A stretch of 64,000 bases of DNA from positions 372,001 through 436,000 of the forward strand of contig JAJSLM010000001.1 in the NCBI GenBank assembly GCA_026127925.1, in the 5' to 3' direction. This document shows positions 45,463 to 54,553 of the stretch, in pieces. Under the pieces are notes generated by a model that was not told the DNA's origin, ran no database searches, and saw only the letters and a list, made by a program, of their open reading frames with translations. The DNA is from Thermoplasmatales archaeon (GTDB taxonomy: Archaea; Thermoplasmatota; Thermoplasmata; Thermoplasmatales; Thermoplasmataceae). Position 1 is the stretch's first letter, and each line of letters begins with the position of its first letter. The translations under genes and the position numbers were made by a program.

Positions 45463-45951
45463 TCACCTATTTAGTTCATGGTGCATATGATCGATCTGTT
45501 CAAGTATGATCTTATTTACTCCAAGCTCAGCGGCCTTTGGTGAACCGGGAAGGCAAAAAACAGGTTTCCTGTCGATCACAAATGCGGATGATCTGGACAT
45601 CACGGCAGAAGTTCCAATTTGCTCATAGGAAAGGAGTGAAAAAATGGTTGAGAATGCAGTAATTTCGAACTCTGAAATCGAAGATATGGCCTCTATTGTC
45701 ACATCATTCTGCGTTAGTCCGGTTCCTCCAGAAATCACAAGGGCGTCGCTATTTGCCAGAAAATCTTTTGCTTTATCAATTATGCTTTTCTTATCGTCTT
45801 TTACGACTGCATAGTTGACTACGGAATGCTCTGTTCCGTTAATAAGTTCCTTTATAATCCTGCCAGATTCGTCGTTCTCTTCAGTTCTGGAACTACTGCA
45901 CGTAATGACAGAAAATCTGGCCCTAAATTCCTTTTCTCTGTGCGCTTCCAT
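45463..45951 (-). CDS. moaB: MoaB/MogA-type molybdopterin adenylyltransferase
   Basis: 162 residues. The molybdopterin-binding motif VISGGTGLTQNDVTIEAI and the later RSSAFVIDRKPVFCLPGSPKA are clear. The enzyme adenylates molybdopterin (or stabilises it) before metal insertion. The start overlaps the 3' end of moaC by 29 bases, so they form one unit. Confidence 0.9.
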   Translation of the reverse strand: MEAHREKEFRARFSVITCSSSRTEENDESGRIIKELINGTEHSVVNYAVVKDDKKSIIDKAKDFLANSDALVISGGTGLTQNDVTIEAISSISEFEITAFSTIFSLLSYEQIGTSAVMSRSSAFVIDRKPVFCLPGSPKAAELGVNKIILEQIDHMHHELNR

Positions 45952-46375
45952 GTCCCTTCACCTTTTGGTCTACTTTTATGTCGTAAATAATTGTGGATGG
46001 ATAATTTCCGGTTTCGTCTTTTTCCATATATTTTACCATATCCCATATTGTCAGTAGAGACGAACTTACGCCACTTAGTGCATCCATTTCAACCCCAGTT
46101 TTCCATTCAGCTTCCACTGAGCACCTCACGGTAACATGATCGGTTTGTAGCTCCATATCAAAATCTATCGCCTCAATAGGGATCTGATGACAGTACGGCA
46201 TTCTTTGCCACGCTTCCTTCACGCCCTCAAGGGCAGAAATTTTAGCTGATGTAAAAACATCTCCTTTCTTAACTCGGCCCTCCTTTATGGCCTTAATTGT
46301 TTCATCCTTGAGTTTAATCTTCCCCGAGGCAACGGCTTCTCTTCTTACTATTTCCTTTCCCGAGATGTTTATCAT
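45923..46375 (-). CDS. moaC: Cyclic pyranopterin monophosphate synthase MoaC
   Basis: 150 residues from ATG 46375 (a TTG two codons earlier is open but less likely); a TATA-like TTTATTTAG about 30 bp upstream fits. With MoaA it turns GTP into cyclic pyranopterin monophosphate, the first step of molybdopterin synthesis. Catalytic marks are MPYCHQIPI with the active His, and WKTGVEMDALSGV with the Lys and Asp. Length is standard. First gene of moaC-moaB, divergent from mobA. No MoaA is in the window. Confidence 0.92.
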   Translation of the reverse strand: MINISGKEIVRREAVASGKIKLKDETIKAIKEGRVKKGDVFTSAKISALEGVKEAWQRMPYCHQIPIEAIDFDMELQTDHVTVRCSVEAEWKTGVEMDALSGVSSSLLTIWDMVKYMEKDETGNYPSTIIYDIKVDQKVKGHGSAQRKGI

Positions 46376-46459
46376 TGGCAATTAATGGCGTTTTATCTAA
46401 ATAAATTTCCCTTGGCGTAACCGTAAATCTATAAACAACGTTCAATATTTGGTAGATTA

Positions 46460-46972
46460 ATGATTGGAATCATACCGGTAAAGAAACCAGCAAGGTTGAA
46501 CGACAAACACTTCCTGAAACTTGGAGATTATAGTATATTGAAAATAATCTATGATAAGGTATCTTCAGTAATGGACGCTGTAATATATTCAAAAATTGAA
46601 CTTTCTCTCCCTTATGTTCCGGATGAGTCAGATAATATCATTGATCTGGTTTTGAAATTGTCTAAAAAATATAATGAATTTTTTCTTATCGGGGGAGACA
46701 TGCCTTTTTTCACGACTGATGATCTGAAATTGATGATAAAGAACTTTAGCGGAAACATAGTGGTACCGGTGCACAATGATCATTCTTTTGAACCATTATT
46801 TTGTATTTATTCCGGAAATTTGAAAAGCGGTAAGAGTCTCAAAGAAGTTATACTGAAGGCTGATTATTTTGGCCTAAGTGACAATTTATTTTCCAAATAC
46901 GCATTCTTCAACGTTAATACTGAGGACGATTATCAACGTGCGATATCTATATACGCCTCCCTGAATAAATAA
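46460..46972 (+). CDS. mobA: MobA-like molybdenum cofactor nucleotidyltransferase
   Basis: 170 residues, a short archaeal form. It follows the nucleotidyltransferase plan: an N-terminal IPVKKP loop in place of the usual LAGGxS/RMG signature, LIGGDMPFFTTDDL with the metal-binding Asp, and SFEPLFCIYS plus FFNVNTEDDY, all typical of MobA. The degenerate N-terminal loop is a notable departure and could mean weak or altered nucleotide use. Head-to-head with moaC across an 84-bp spacer. Confidence 0.75.
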   Translation: MIGIIPVKKPARLNDKHFLKLGDYSILKIIYDKVSSVMDAVIYSKIELSLPYVPDESDNIIDLVLKLSKKYNEFFLIGGDMPFFTTDDLKLMIKNFSGNIVVPVHNDHSFEPLFCIYSGNLKSGKSLKEVILKADYFGLSDNLFSKYAFFNVNTEDDYQRAISIYASLNK

Positions 46973-47141
46973 CGCTGATCACTGGACTGTTCCTAAATCT
47001 AATTTTAAAAAAAAATCATAAAACGATGACATGTTCCGCGACATATCAGATTCTCACGCAAAAATGCCAGAATCTTAACACAAACGAATAGAAAAAATAA
47101 TAGTGCTGCGACAATTTTATTATCTATAAATATTTTAAAAA

Positions 47142-48299
47142 TTAGTCCATATCTCTCGTGGTTATGCCCAAGTTCTTTTTCCTAACAGCTCCTTCGATAG
47201 GCTCGAACTGTCCTTTGTATTTTTCAAGAACATGTGGCAAAGTCGTATACTCCATTTCGTCTTCAGGAAGGCGGTGTGGTTCAAATGGACCCATGCGTCT
47301 AATGTAATCGACAATTTCCATAGCTGTCTTTCTCGAGCCATCGAAAGCCGGATCATCGAACATGTCCACAGGTCCAGAAAGTTTTCCGTCCTTAAGAACG
47401 AATCCTAGTGCAACGACACGTGGTGGTCCATCAAAGCGGGTCATTTTAGAATCCTTTTGGGAAACAGGCATAAGTGGTCCATTAAAGGATCCTCTCATCC
47501 ACCCAGAAACTAGATATGGGAATGAGAAGGCTTCCAACGATTCTCCGGAAGCCGGAAGCCCTGACTGTATTCGAACGATGCCTGCAGGATCATCCTTGCC
47601 GACATACTCCCCTGCAATAAACGAGAGCTTGTCCGTGGTTATAACAGCGACATTTTCGTCTGGAATCTTTTCATGTGAAGGCTTTGTAAATATACGTTTT
47701 ATGACATATCTGCTCTTCGACCCAATAAGGCCCAATATGTCGTAAAGGTTTTCCGGGGTACCAAGGAATATCTTCTTAGATTCTATTATATCCCAAATCT
47801 CGAAAACAAAACCATCGTGCATGTTCTGATCAATAACTAGTCCTGGTGTATTGAACGGATCTGCGAACATCTTATAAATGGGGTAATTGAACGCACCAGG
47901 TTCCGTTTTATCCATCATGTAAACAATGAATGGTTCTGATTTTCGAGGAGTAATTTCCATCTCAGCCACTCCCGGGCCCATTCCCTTGATATTTCCTGAA
48001 AATGCATCCTTGAGAAGGTCTTGGCCCGCACCGTATAGCCCATATCTCTTGGCCACTGCTGTCCCGGACTTAAAAGCATTCCAGGCAAGTTCATGTATCT
48101 CTGGGTTGTCTATGCCTTTGTCATGAATCATGGTTATCTGTATATCGTCTCCAATACTTGAGACATGGAAGTCGCTGATCAATGATTTTCCGTTCTCCTT
48201 GACAAATGTCCTGACCTCGTCAACAACGGGCTGAAATACAACCGTGTGGCCGGGCAAACTACCTATATCTGCCTTTATATGCGATATTGTTACTTTCAT
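47142..48299 (-). CDS. fbp: Bifunctional FBP aldolase/phosphatase (archaeal type V)
   Basis: 385 residues. The enzyme condenses dihydroxyacetone phosphate and glyceraldehyde 3-phosphate and then dephosphorylates fructose 1,6-bisphosphate, committing carbon to gluconeogenesis. Family blocks: ISHIKADIGSLPGHT, IHDKGIDNPEIHELAW, YGLYGAGQDLLKDAF, GPGVAEMEI and SGWMRGSFNGPLMPV, plus RFDGPPRVVALGF and DDPAFD. It is highly conserved and full length, with acidic metal ligands present. Monocistronic with a TATA-like TTTTAAA about 20-30 bp before the ATG. Thermoplasmatales pair it with glycolytic enzymes such as the pyruvate kinase at 8-9.6 kb. Confidence 0.93.
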   Translation of the reverse strand: MKVTISHIKADIGSLPGHTVVFQPVVDEVRTFVKENGKSLISDFHVSSIGDDIQITMIHDKGIDNPEIHELAWNAFKSGTAVAKRYGLYGAGQDLLKDAFSGNIKGMGPGVAEMEITPRKSEPFIVYMMDKTEPGAFNYPIYKMFADPFNTPGLVIDQNMHDGFVFEIWDIIESKKIFLGTPENLYDILGLIGSKSRYVIKRIFTKPSHEKIPDENVAVITTDKLSFIAGEYVGKDDPAGIVRIQSGLPASGESLEAFSFPYLVSGWMRGSFNGPLMPVSQKDSKMTRFDGPPRVVALGFVLKDGKLSGPVDMFDDPAFDGSRKTAMEIVDYIRRMGPFEPHRLPEDEMEYTTLPHVLEKYKGQFEPIEGAVRKKNLGITTRDMD

Positions 48300-48734
48300 A
48301 AATAGTATTTTAAAAGTAGGTATTTTAAATTTTCGCTAGAACATTTTTGTATACGTGTAATGACGAAGTAATTTATGTATTGGTTCGGCAATATGTGTAT
48401 AATTTTCAAGCTAATTGTAATACTGGACCAGGTCGCACTTTTTCTGGTTGAATTACGGAAAATAAGCAAGAACGCTCCGATCTTTAGAGAGGAGAGGATG
48501 TCAGAAAAACAGCAAACCAGAAGAAAAACAAATTAAACGTTAAGTGTGGATAGCATCCTGCACGATCCACCTCGTAAATCTATCCGTCGTTACCTATAAA
48601 CCTGTCTGAAATTGGTATATTGGGAAATAAAGTTAAGAGACGACCATTTAATTTCACATAACTGTGAAAACTGCAGGCAACAGTAAAATTTTCATAAAAA
48701 AACATTAGTATAATCATTTCGTATAGGGGGTGGA
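48300..48734. other. Spacer with a doubtful 53-codon frame
   Basis: No clear gene. A frame at 48375-48536 (plus) could code for 53 residues starting MYWFGNMCIIFKLIVIL and ending in a charged tail (SEKQQTRRKTN), i.e. one membrane segment and a basic end, but no TATA box or ribosome-binding site supports it. The rest is AT-rich promoter DNA for the flanking genes. Confidence 0.3.
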
Positions 48735-50288
48735 ATGATCAGTGGACTTGAGATTGCAATTTTACTAATTTTTGCGTGGATAATCGTAGTGATATATCTC
48801 GGGCCGAGGATCTCAAAAACCAAACATTTCTCACTGTTTGGTCCAGCTATTATGATAAAGATCACCAAGAATCGCGGCGTTATTGAACGATTTACAAAAA
48901 AATTCCCTGGTAGGTCGTTCGGAAAAATTTCCGTTATTATTGTTTTTGTTAGTGCTATTTTAGCTGTCGTGATACTTGTTTACGGTGCAGTTCTTTCTTT
49001 TGCGATTAAACCATCGCATCCGGCAGGTCTTTCGTTACTCCTTGCCATACCCGGAGTCAATCCGGTGATACCGATCGGATTCGGGACTGTAACTTTGATA
49101 CTTGCTGTTGTAATTCATGAATTCTTTCACGGTGTAGTTGCAAAGAAACAGGGCATAAAACTTTCATCAGTAGGGGTACTCTGGTTTGTCGTTCCGGTCG
49201 GTGCCTTCGTAGAGCCAGACGAACAGGAAATAACTAAATCCGACCCAGTTGTCAGGAGGCGAATAGTTGCCGCTGGTCCCGGCATTAACATTGTTTTGGC
49301 CGTTATATGCTTCCTTCTAGTCGCCTTACTGGTGGTCCCCGTTGCGTCTCCTACACATGACGGTTTATACGTCGAGGCTACAGTTTCAGGCTCCCAGGCA
49401 TCGCATGTGATATCCAATGGTGAAGAGGTGGTATCGCTTGGCCATTACACTGGCAATGTTATCCAGAATCTTACTACTATCTCAAATTTGACACCAGGGC
49501 AATATTATCCTGCATCCGTTTATTATGGCGGGGCCATTCATTCTGTTAAAGTTATGGCAGGATTGACTATTTATTCAACCATAAGTGGCTTGCCGGCAGC
49601 GAATATTTCGATCCCTGTTGGCTCTGTTTTAGTTAAGAGTAATGGTTTAACAATTTACAACGCAACAGTGCTAACTACCCAATTAAATAAACTCCCTCCA
49701 GGTTCTAAAGATTATCTGGAAATGATGGTGCCGATGAACGGAGGAATGATAAAGAAGAATTTCACGCTTATAACTACATCTGAATATTATTATTATGCAA
49801 AATATGATCCATCTCAGAACAGCAATGCTTACAAGAATTATAGCTTCATAGGCATTACAAGCGTTTATTCTGGATTTGGGGGATATACGTTAGGTTACAT
49901 GCAGTCAATGTTATCTGGTAGGCAGGTTTTCACATCACCTTGGTCTGGAATGTTAGAATACATAGCACTCCCGTTCTTATATCTCTCACCAATTCCCAGC
50001 TCTTTAGCTTCTATGTATTCTACGCCATTCTCTCCGCTCTTATTCTGGGGTATATTCGACATGCTGTACTGGTTATTCTGGTGGAATTTCCTCCTCGCGA
50101 TAATGAACGCGCTTCCGGTTGTAGTTTTCGATGGTGGACAGTTTTTCAGAGATAGTATGCTGATCGTCGGCAGACACAAAGCACTCTCTTGGCTCAGCAA
50201 GGAAAACAACGTCAGATCCGTAATGATCGCGTCAAGTCTTTTTGTTCTGTTTTTGTTTGCAATAGAAATATACTTTTTGGTCGTTTGA
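48735..50288 (+). CDS. Site-2 protease family (M50) membrane metalloprotease
   Basis: 517 residues, several membrane helices. HExxH in VIHEFFHG (His128, Glu129, His132) and the third zinc ligand region NALPVVVFDGGQ (Asp-Gly-Gly at about 466-468) are present. A long extracytoplasmic part between helices (about 210-370) resembles a PDZ-type domain. The family cuts membrane-spanning regulators inside the bilayer; the substrate here is unknown. The ATG follows GGGGGTG, a good ribosome-binding site. Confidence 0.86.
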   Translation: MISGLEIAILLIFAWIIVVIYLGPRISKTKHFSLFGPAIMIKITKNRGVIERFTKKFPGRSFGKISVIIVFVSAILAVVILVYGAVLSFAIKPSHPAGLSLLLAIPGVNPVIPIGFGTVTLILAVVIHEFFHGVVAKKQGIKLSSVGVLWFVVPVGAFVEPDEQEITKSDPVVRRRIVAAGPGINIVLAVICFLLVALLVVPVASPTHDGLYVEATVSGSQASHVISNGEEVVSLGHYTGNVIQNLTTISNLTPGQYYPASVYYGGAIHSVKVMAGLTIYSTISGLPAANISIPVGSVLVKSNGLTIYNATVLTTQLNKLPPGSKDYLEMMVPMNGGMIKKNFTLITTSEYYYYAKYDPSQNSNAYKNYSFIGITSVYSGFGGYTLGYMQSMLSGRQVFTSPWSGMLEYIALPFLYLSPIPSSLASMYSTPFSPLLFWGIFDMLYWLFWWNFLLAIMNALPVVVFDGGQFFRDSMLIVGRHKALSWLSKENNVRSVMIASSLFVLFLFAIEIYFLVV

Positions 50289-50689
50289 CATTAAATTACT
50301 TTATTTTGGCATAATACCTAAAAATTTTACATTTGATCACGTTCATCCTTGCAGTGAAATTTCTGTAAAACAAGGTAGTTTAGTGCAAAAAATTAGCTTA
50401 GATGAATCTAGAATGCTAATCCTTCATTTCCGAAAAATAGTTCATTCACGTTATTGTCTCTGAGTTTACGTCCGAAGATCTTTTCGCTTATCTTTTCAAT
50501 GTTCCGGAATACATTTCTATTATCGACCCAATACATCACCTTCCTTATCCTGCAATTCAGTTGTCTACGGAAATTAACGGCTACAAAGGCAGAGAAACAA
50601 TGAACGATCCTCAATTGGTATATCGGGTGTGCCGGTGGGACAAATGAGAATTGCTATATAGCCGGTGAATATCCCTAATTAGAATTCAT
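50289..50689. other. Spacer with a transposase-like remnant
   Basis: No intact gene. The minus strand at 50408-50614 reads MRIVHCFSAFVAVNFRRQ, later RNVFRNIEKISEKIFG, resembling the C-terminal cap of IS4/IS1634-type transposases, without a catalytic part. Region 50620-50689 is promoter DNA for rpl40e, with CTATATAG near 50654 about 35 bp before its ATG. Confidence 0.4.
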
Positions 50690-50839
50690 ATGGCATTCCC
50701 TGAAGCAGTTGAAAGAAGACTGAACAAAAAGATTTGCATGAGATGTAACGCTAGAAATTCACCAAATGCTACGAAATGCAGAAAATGTGGATACACTGGC
50801 CTTAGAATGAAAGCGAAGGAGAGAAGAGGTGGTCAGTAG
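50690..50839 (+). CDS. rpl40e: 50S ribosomal protein L40e
   Basis: 49 residues, too short for many gene finders: [14 protein letters not shown], a four-cysteine zinc ribbon (Cys16-x2-Cys19 and Cys30-x2-Cys33) and a basic tail ending GGQ. This is the stand-alone archaeal L40e. Its TAG stop sits inside a 12-bp hairpin and in the same frame as purQ. Confidence 0.93.
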   Translation: MAFPEAVERRLNKKICMRCNARNSPNATKCRKCGYTGLRMKAKERRGGQ

Positions 50840-50867
50840 ACGGATTCTAGCTTTCATCCGTCTGCTG
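50834..50867 (+). promoter_or_regulatory. 12-bp hairpin enclosing the rpl40e stop codon
   Basis: CAGTAGACGGAT (50834-50845) pairs with ATCCGTCTGCTG (50856-50867) through 12 bp (one G-U) around a 10-base loop. The UAG stop of rpl40e (50837-50839) is in the stem. Only 11 bases separate the hairpin from the purQ ATG. No T-run follows, so a terminator is unlikely; translational coupling or readthrough is possible. Confidence 0.65.
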
Positions 50868-50878
50868 CAATAGTACGG

Positions 50879-51631
50879 ATGGAAGGAACAAATTGTGAAT
50901 ACGAGGCTTATCAATCGTTCAAGCGAATTGGGTTCCTTCCTAGGTATGTTCATGTCAATGAATTAAAGAGAGACAAACTATCTCTTGAAGATTTTTCGGT
51001 GTTGTTTATTCCTGGCGGTTTTTCTGCTGGAGATTATATTAGGGCTGGGGTGATTTTTGCCCAACGCCTTGCCAGTTCCTCTTTGCCGGATCTCATAAAA
51101 TTTTCTGAAGCAGGGAAACCGATAATAGGGGTATGCAATGGTTTCCAGGTTTTATGTGAACTCGGTTTCCTACCCGGGTATGACTTCACGAGGCGCTTTG
51201 CCCTTTCACTCAATGATTCCAACAGGTACGAATGCCGTTACACTTATGTAAAAATGCATTCTAAGAATAGACTTCTTGCCGCAATTGATCTTGGGGAAAA
51301 CTATCTTGTCCCGGTGGCACATTCGGAAGGCAAGATCGTTGTTGACCACCAGCATAAGATACTTGAACGAATGGAGGAAGAGAGCCAGATAGTCATGAAA
51401 TATACTGATCCTTCCGGGAACGAAGCAGATTATCCTTGGAATCCCAACGGCTCTGAAGGAAATATAGCAGCCTTGTCCAATCCCTCTGGGAATGTTCTTG
51501 GCCTCATGCCTCATCCAGAGCGTCTTTATGATCTCCCGCTGAATTCCGATAGCAAACTAATTAAAAACCCTGTTCTTGGAAAGCTATTTTTCGAATCGCT
51601 CAGGAAATATGTGGTCTCAAAGTCATTTTGA
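50879..51631 (+). CDS. purQ: Phosphoribosylformylglycinamidine synthase, glutaminase subunit PurQ
   Basis: 250 residues from the only usual start codon. It supplies ammonia from glutamine to PurL in purine synthesis. Class I glutaminase residues are Cys86 (IGVCNGFQ), His212 and Glu214 (MPHPERL); PGGFSAGDYIRAG is typical. Relatives begin with a beta strand such as VAVLRMEGTNC; here the matching strand AAIVRM lies partly upstream of the ATG (SAAIVR is coded at 50861-50878) and no ATG, GTG or TTG precedes it. The frame continues back to the L40e stop. The true N-terminus is therefore uncertain. Confidence 0.9.
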   Translation: MEGTNCEYEAYQSFKRIGFLPRYVHVNELKRDKLSLEDFSVLFIPGGFSAGDYIRAGVIFAQRLASSSLPDLIKFSEAGKPIIGVCNGFQVLCELGFLPGYDFTRRFALSLNDSNRYECRYTYVKMHSKNRLLAAIDLGENYLVPVAHSEGKIVVDHQHKILERMEEESQIVMKYTDPSGNEADYPWNPNGSEGNIAALSNPSGNVLGLMPHPERLYDLPLNSDSKLIKNPVLGKLFFESLRKYVVSKSF

Positions 51632-52162
51632 TGCCGAAGTTATTGTCCTGAAGAACTCTCTGACATCCTCTTTGAATTCTTCCAGGCTTCGGTCGTTTAC
51701 TATCATGTAATCTGACAATGAAATAGTACGTCCGATACCCCAGCCCAACTCTCTATTATCGCGTTCATAGAATTCGGGTTCAGTCCTGACATCGTCCTGT
51801 CGCGCCCTTTTAATTATTCTCATAAAGCGTTCCTGTCTGTTCGTGTAAATTGCAACTACCTTGACATTGTCAAACTTATCCCGGAAGAATGCTAGTTCCT
51901 CATCGTTCCTCAGTCCATCGACCACTGTTTTATCAGGATCTTTAATTGATTCGGCGGTCCTTCTCGCCCATATATCCATGCCTTTAGCCTTCCTTTCTGA
52001 AGTCGCAAATTTACCAATCTCCGAATCGATTAACGGTATATTATTCAATGCGGCATGTTTTTTAACGGTATCTCCCATGTGAACATCAACGAACCCAAAT
52101 TCCTTGGCAACTTTCACGAATTCGTCTTTTCCAGCACCCGGCATTCCAGTTACAATAAGCAT
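51623..52162 (-). CDS. UPF0200-type nucleotide kinase
   Basis: 179 residues with Walker A GMPGAGKD (6-13), an HMGDTVKKH segment and VVDGLRNDEELAFF, matching the archaeal UPF0200 family of P-loop kinases related to adenylate and dephospho-CoA kinases. Substrate not established. It is convergent with purQ (9-base overlap) and lies five bases after a small gene of the same strand. A dephospho-CoA kinase (DUF359) exists elsewhere in the window, so that activity is less likely here. Confidence 0.82.
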   Translation of the reverse strand: MLIVTGMPGAGKDEFVKVAKEFGFVDVHMGDTVKKHAALNNIPLIDSEIGKFATSERKAKGMDIWARRTAESIKDPDKTVVDGLRNDEELAFFRDKFDNVKVVAIYTNRQERFMRIIKRARQDDVRTEPEFYERDNRELGWGIGRTISLSDYMIVNDRSLEEFKEDVREFFRTITSASK

Positions 52163-52167
52163 GGTGA

Positions 52168-52461
52168 TCAGGAGAAAAGGAAACCCATTCCTTCCTGGGC
52201 ATTATCATTCTCTCTGTCTATCTGGGTCAGGATATCCTCTTCCTGTTTTCCGGAAAGTAAGACAACTTTTCCACCCCACTGCTCTTTTATTTTAGAAAAT
52301 GCTTCCTCGGAACCGGAAAAAACAATAAGGACCTCATCAGTTTTCAGCTTATAGCCCACACCTTCCCTCTCGTAAATAGATTGTCTTCCCACCAAATCAT
52401 CAGAGAGCATCTCATTAATTATCGATCTATCCTTTTTGTTTACAACAAAAACTTTACGCAT
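52168..52461 (-). CDS. Small conserved-looking protein, unknown function
   Basis: 97 residues, mixed alpha/beta: MRKVFVVNKKDR, EREGVGYKLKTDEVLIVFSG, then a helix and VVLLSGKQEEDIL, with an acidic tail. No family is recognised. It shares a transcript with the UPF0200 kinase gene (5-base gap). Confidence 0.6.
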   Translation of the reverse strand: MRKVFVVNKKDRSIINEMLSDDLVGRQSIYEREGVGYKLKTDEVLIVFSGSEEAFSKIKEQWGGKVVLLSGKQEEDILTQIDRENDNAQEGMGFLFS

Positions 52462-52657
52462 ACCACACCATAATACTAACGATATTAAAAATACGATCGT
52501 GAGCCAAAATCATGTAGCTCTTTAACAATAATATAAATCTGTCCTTTACAAATTACTGTTGGGAGAGTACGAGCACTATTGACCAGATCATGAGTATGTC
52601 GCAAAAAAACTGCGCAAAACGTTTTTAATGATTTTTGAATACCCCCCCGGTCTTAAT

Positions 52658-54553
52658 ATGGATCTAAGTTTAACAATAGGAGGCCCGCAAGGCGGAGGTA
52701 TCGATACCTCTTCTAATATGATCAACCGGGCATTTGCTGAAGCCGGATACAACGTTTTTGCAGTAAGAGAATATCACTCAAACATAAAAGGGAGACACAG
52801 TTACAACCACATAAGGGTGAAAGAAGAACGCCCCAGGTCTCTCAGGTACCCAGTTGACATACTTGTAGCTTTAGATGCCGATACCCTGTATGAGCACATG
52901 GACGATGTAGTTGCTGGATCAAAAGTTATATACGACAAGAGTTTTGAATCTGGAGATCTATCTCAGGCAAGACTCATAATGAGGGACACGGCAAAGAGCA
53001 TTAAGGGAAGACTCCAGAGTGAGAATCTGCCACTTAATGTGATTGGTGCAATACAGCATATGAAGAATAATGGGGCAATAACAATCGCTGTCCCCTTCGA
53101 TGCCGTGGTCAATAGCGCTATAAGCGGTGGTACTCCAACACGATATTTTAACACTCTTGGTTCAGCTATAACACTTTCTATAGCAGGACTTCCTGTTAAT
53201 TTTACCAGTGAAGCAATAAAACAGGTTTTTGCCAGTAAGCCAAAGGTCGTTGAAGACAATGTGAAAGTTGTTGAAGCCGCCTATAAATACTGTGAGGAGA
53301 ACAAGCTTAGTGGCACTACCCTTAAATCATTCCCGAAGAAGCAGAGATTACTGCTAACGGGAAACGATGCCGCTGCTATAGGCAAAGTGATGGGGGGGCT
53401 TAGGTTCCAGACATACTATCCTATAACACCAGCCAGCGACGAAAGCACCGTTCTAGAAGAACACGAGACACTATCGTTAATTGAGAACGAAAAGAACAGT
53501 CTGGAGAAAGCCGGGGTCGTCGTGATACAAACTGAAGATGAGATTTCTGCAATAACCATGGCCATGGGTGCGGCTTTGACCGGAACGCGTTCCGCTACGG
53601 CCACAAGTGGTCCAGGTTTTTCACTTATGGCCGAGGGAATATCTTTCGCAGGTATGGATGAAGTTCCTGTAGTCATAACCCTTTACCAGAGGGGAGGACC
53701 AAGTACGGGTCTTCCGACGAGAAACGGTCAATCGGATCTGTTATTTGCGTTGAACACTGGTCACGGCGAATTTCCAAGAATAGTACTTTCTTCTGGGGAC
53801 ATCGAGGAGTGCGCATATGACGCAATGAAAGCTCTAAATTATGCACAGAGGTATCAACTTCCGGTCATACACCTTATAGACAAGAATCTTGCCACTACGT
53901 CCGATTTGATTCCGGAGATTGACAAATCTAGAGTTAAAATAATTCCGGCTCTTTCTGTGTCTGAAAAAGAAGATTTTCTTAGATACAATCTAAACACGGA
54001 GAACGGTATCTCTAAAGTCGGTTATTTCGGTAAGAATATATTCTGGATGACTGGAGACGAGCACGATGAGCTTGGCCATGTAACTGAAGACCCTGAGGTC
54101 AGGGACAGGCAGATGCGAAAGAGATTCCAGAAACTTGAGACAGCCGCACACGAGATCCCGCTTGAAGACAGGGTGCAGGTGTTTGGTGAGAAAGATGCAG
54201 ACCTAACCTTTGTCACTTGGGGTAGCCAGAAGGGTCCGATCCTTGATGTTATCGATGATCTCAAGAAGGAAGGGATAAAGGCAAATATGCTATACCTGAA
54301 GATGTTTGAGCCTTTTCCGTCCGAATTCGTAAAGAGCTTCCTTTCAAGAGCAAAACTTGTAGTTGATGTTGAAAGTAACCTCCTTGCACAGGCTTCCAGG
54401 GTGATAAGACTCGAGACAGGCATAGAGATAGAGAATGCTATCCTGAAGTATTCCGGGAGACACATGACGGAGGACGAGATCCTTTCGGTTGCGAAAAAGA
54501 TAATTAATAAAAAGGAGAAATTTGTTGTGGAGGTGCTTAAAAATGGCGCATAA
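52658..54553 (+). CDS. korA: 2-oxoacid:ferredoxin oxidoreductase, fused gamma-alpha subunit
   Basis: 631 residues from ATG 52658; the frame is open to 52628, but a TATA-like GTTTTTAATG at 52621-52630 fits the inner start. The first 190 residues are the gamma domain ([15 protein letters not shown]), followed by the alpha domain with [16 protein letters not shown] and [15 protein letters not shown], and [12 protein letters not shown]. The enzyme oxidises pyruvate or 2-oxoglutarate to acyl-CoA with ferredoxin reduction. The alpha domain ends in a transketolase C-terminal-like part. Overlaps the beta gene by 11 bases. Confidence 0.92.
   Translation: MDLSLTIGGPQGGGIDTSSNMINRAFAEAGYNVFAVREYHSNIKGRHSYNHIRVKEERPRSLRYPVDILVALDADTLYEHMDDVVAGSKVIYDKSFESGDLSQARLIMRDTAKSIKGRLQSENLPLNVIGAIQHMKNNGAITIAVPFDAVVNSAISGGTPTRYFNTLGSAITLSIAGLPVNFTSEAIKQVFASKPKVVEDNVKVVEAAYKYCEENKLSGTTLKSFPKKQRLLLTGNDAAAIGKVMGGLRFQTYYPITPASDESTVLEEHETLSLIENEKNSLEKAGVVVIQTEDEISAITMAMGAALTGTRSATATSGPGFSLMAEGISFAGMDEVPVVITLYQRGGPSTGLPTRNGQSDLLFALNTGHGEFPRIVLSSGDIEECAYDAMKALNYAQRYQLPVIHLIDKNLATTSDLIPEIDKSRVKIIPALSVSEKEDFLRYNLNTENGISKVGYFGKNIFWMTGDEHDELGHVTEDPEVRDRQMRKRFQKLETAAHEIPLEDRVQVFGEKDADLTFVTWGSQKGPILDVIDDLKKEGIKANMLYLKMFEPFPSEFVKSFLSRAKLVVDVESNLLAQASRVIRLETGIEIENAILKYSGRHMTEDEILSVAKKIINKKEKFVVEVLKNGA

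Noticed and set aside
48375-48536. 53-codon frame with one membrane segment
   Set aside because: No promoter or ribosome-binding site and no known relative; kept only as a remark on the spacer.
50838-50863. Intrinsic terminator after rpl40e
   Set aside because: The stem is strong but no T-run follows and purQ begins 11 bases later in the same direction, so a terminator is a poor fit.
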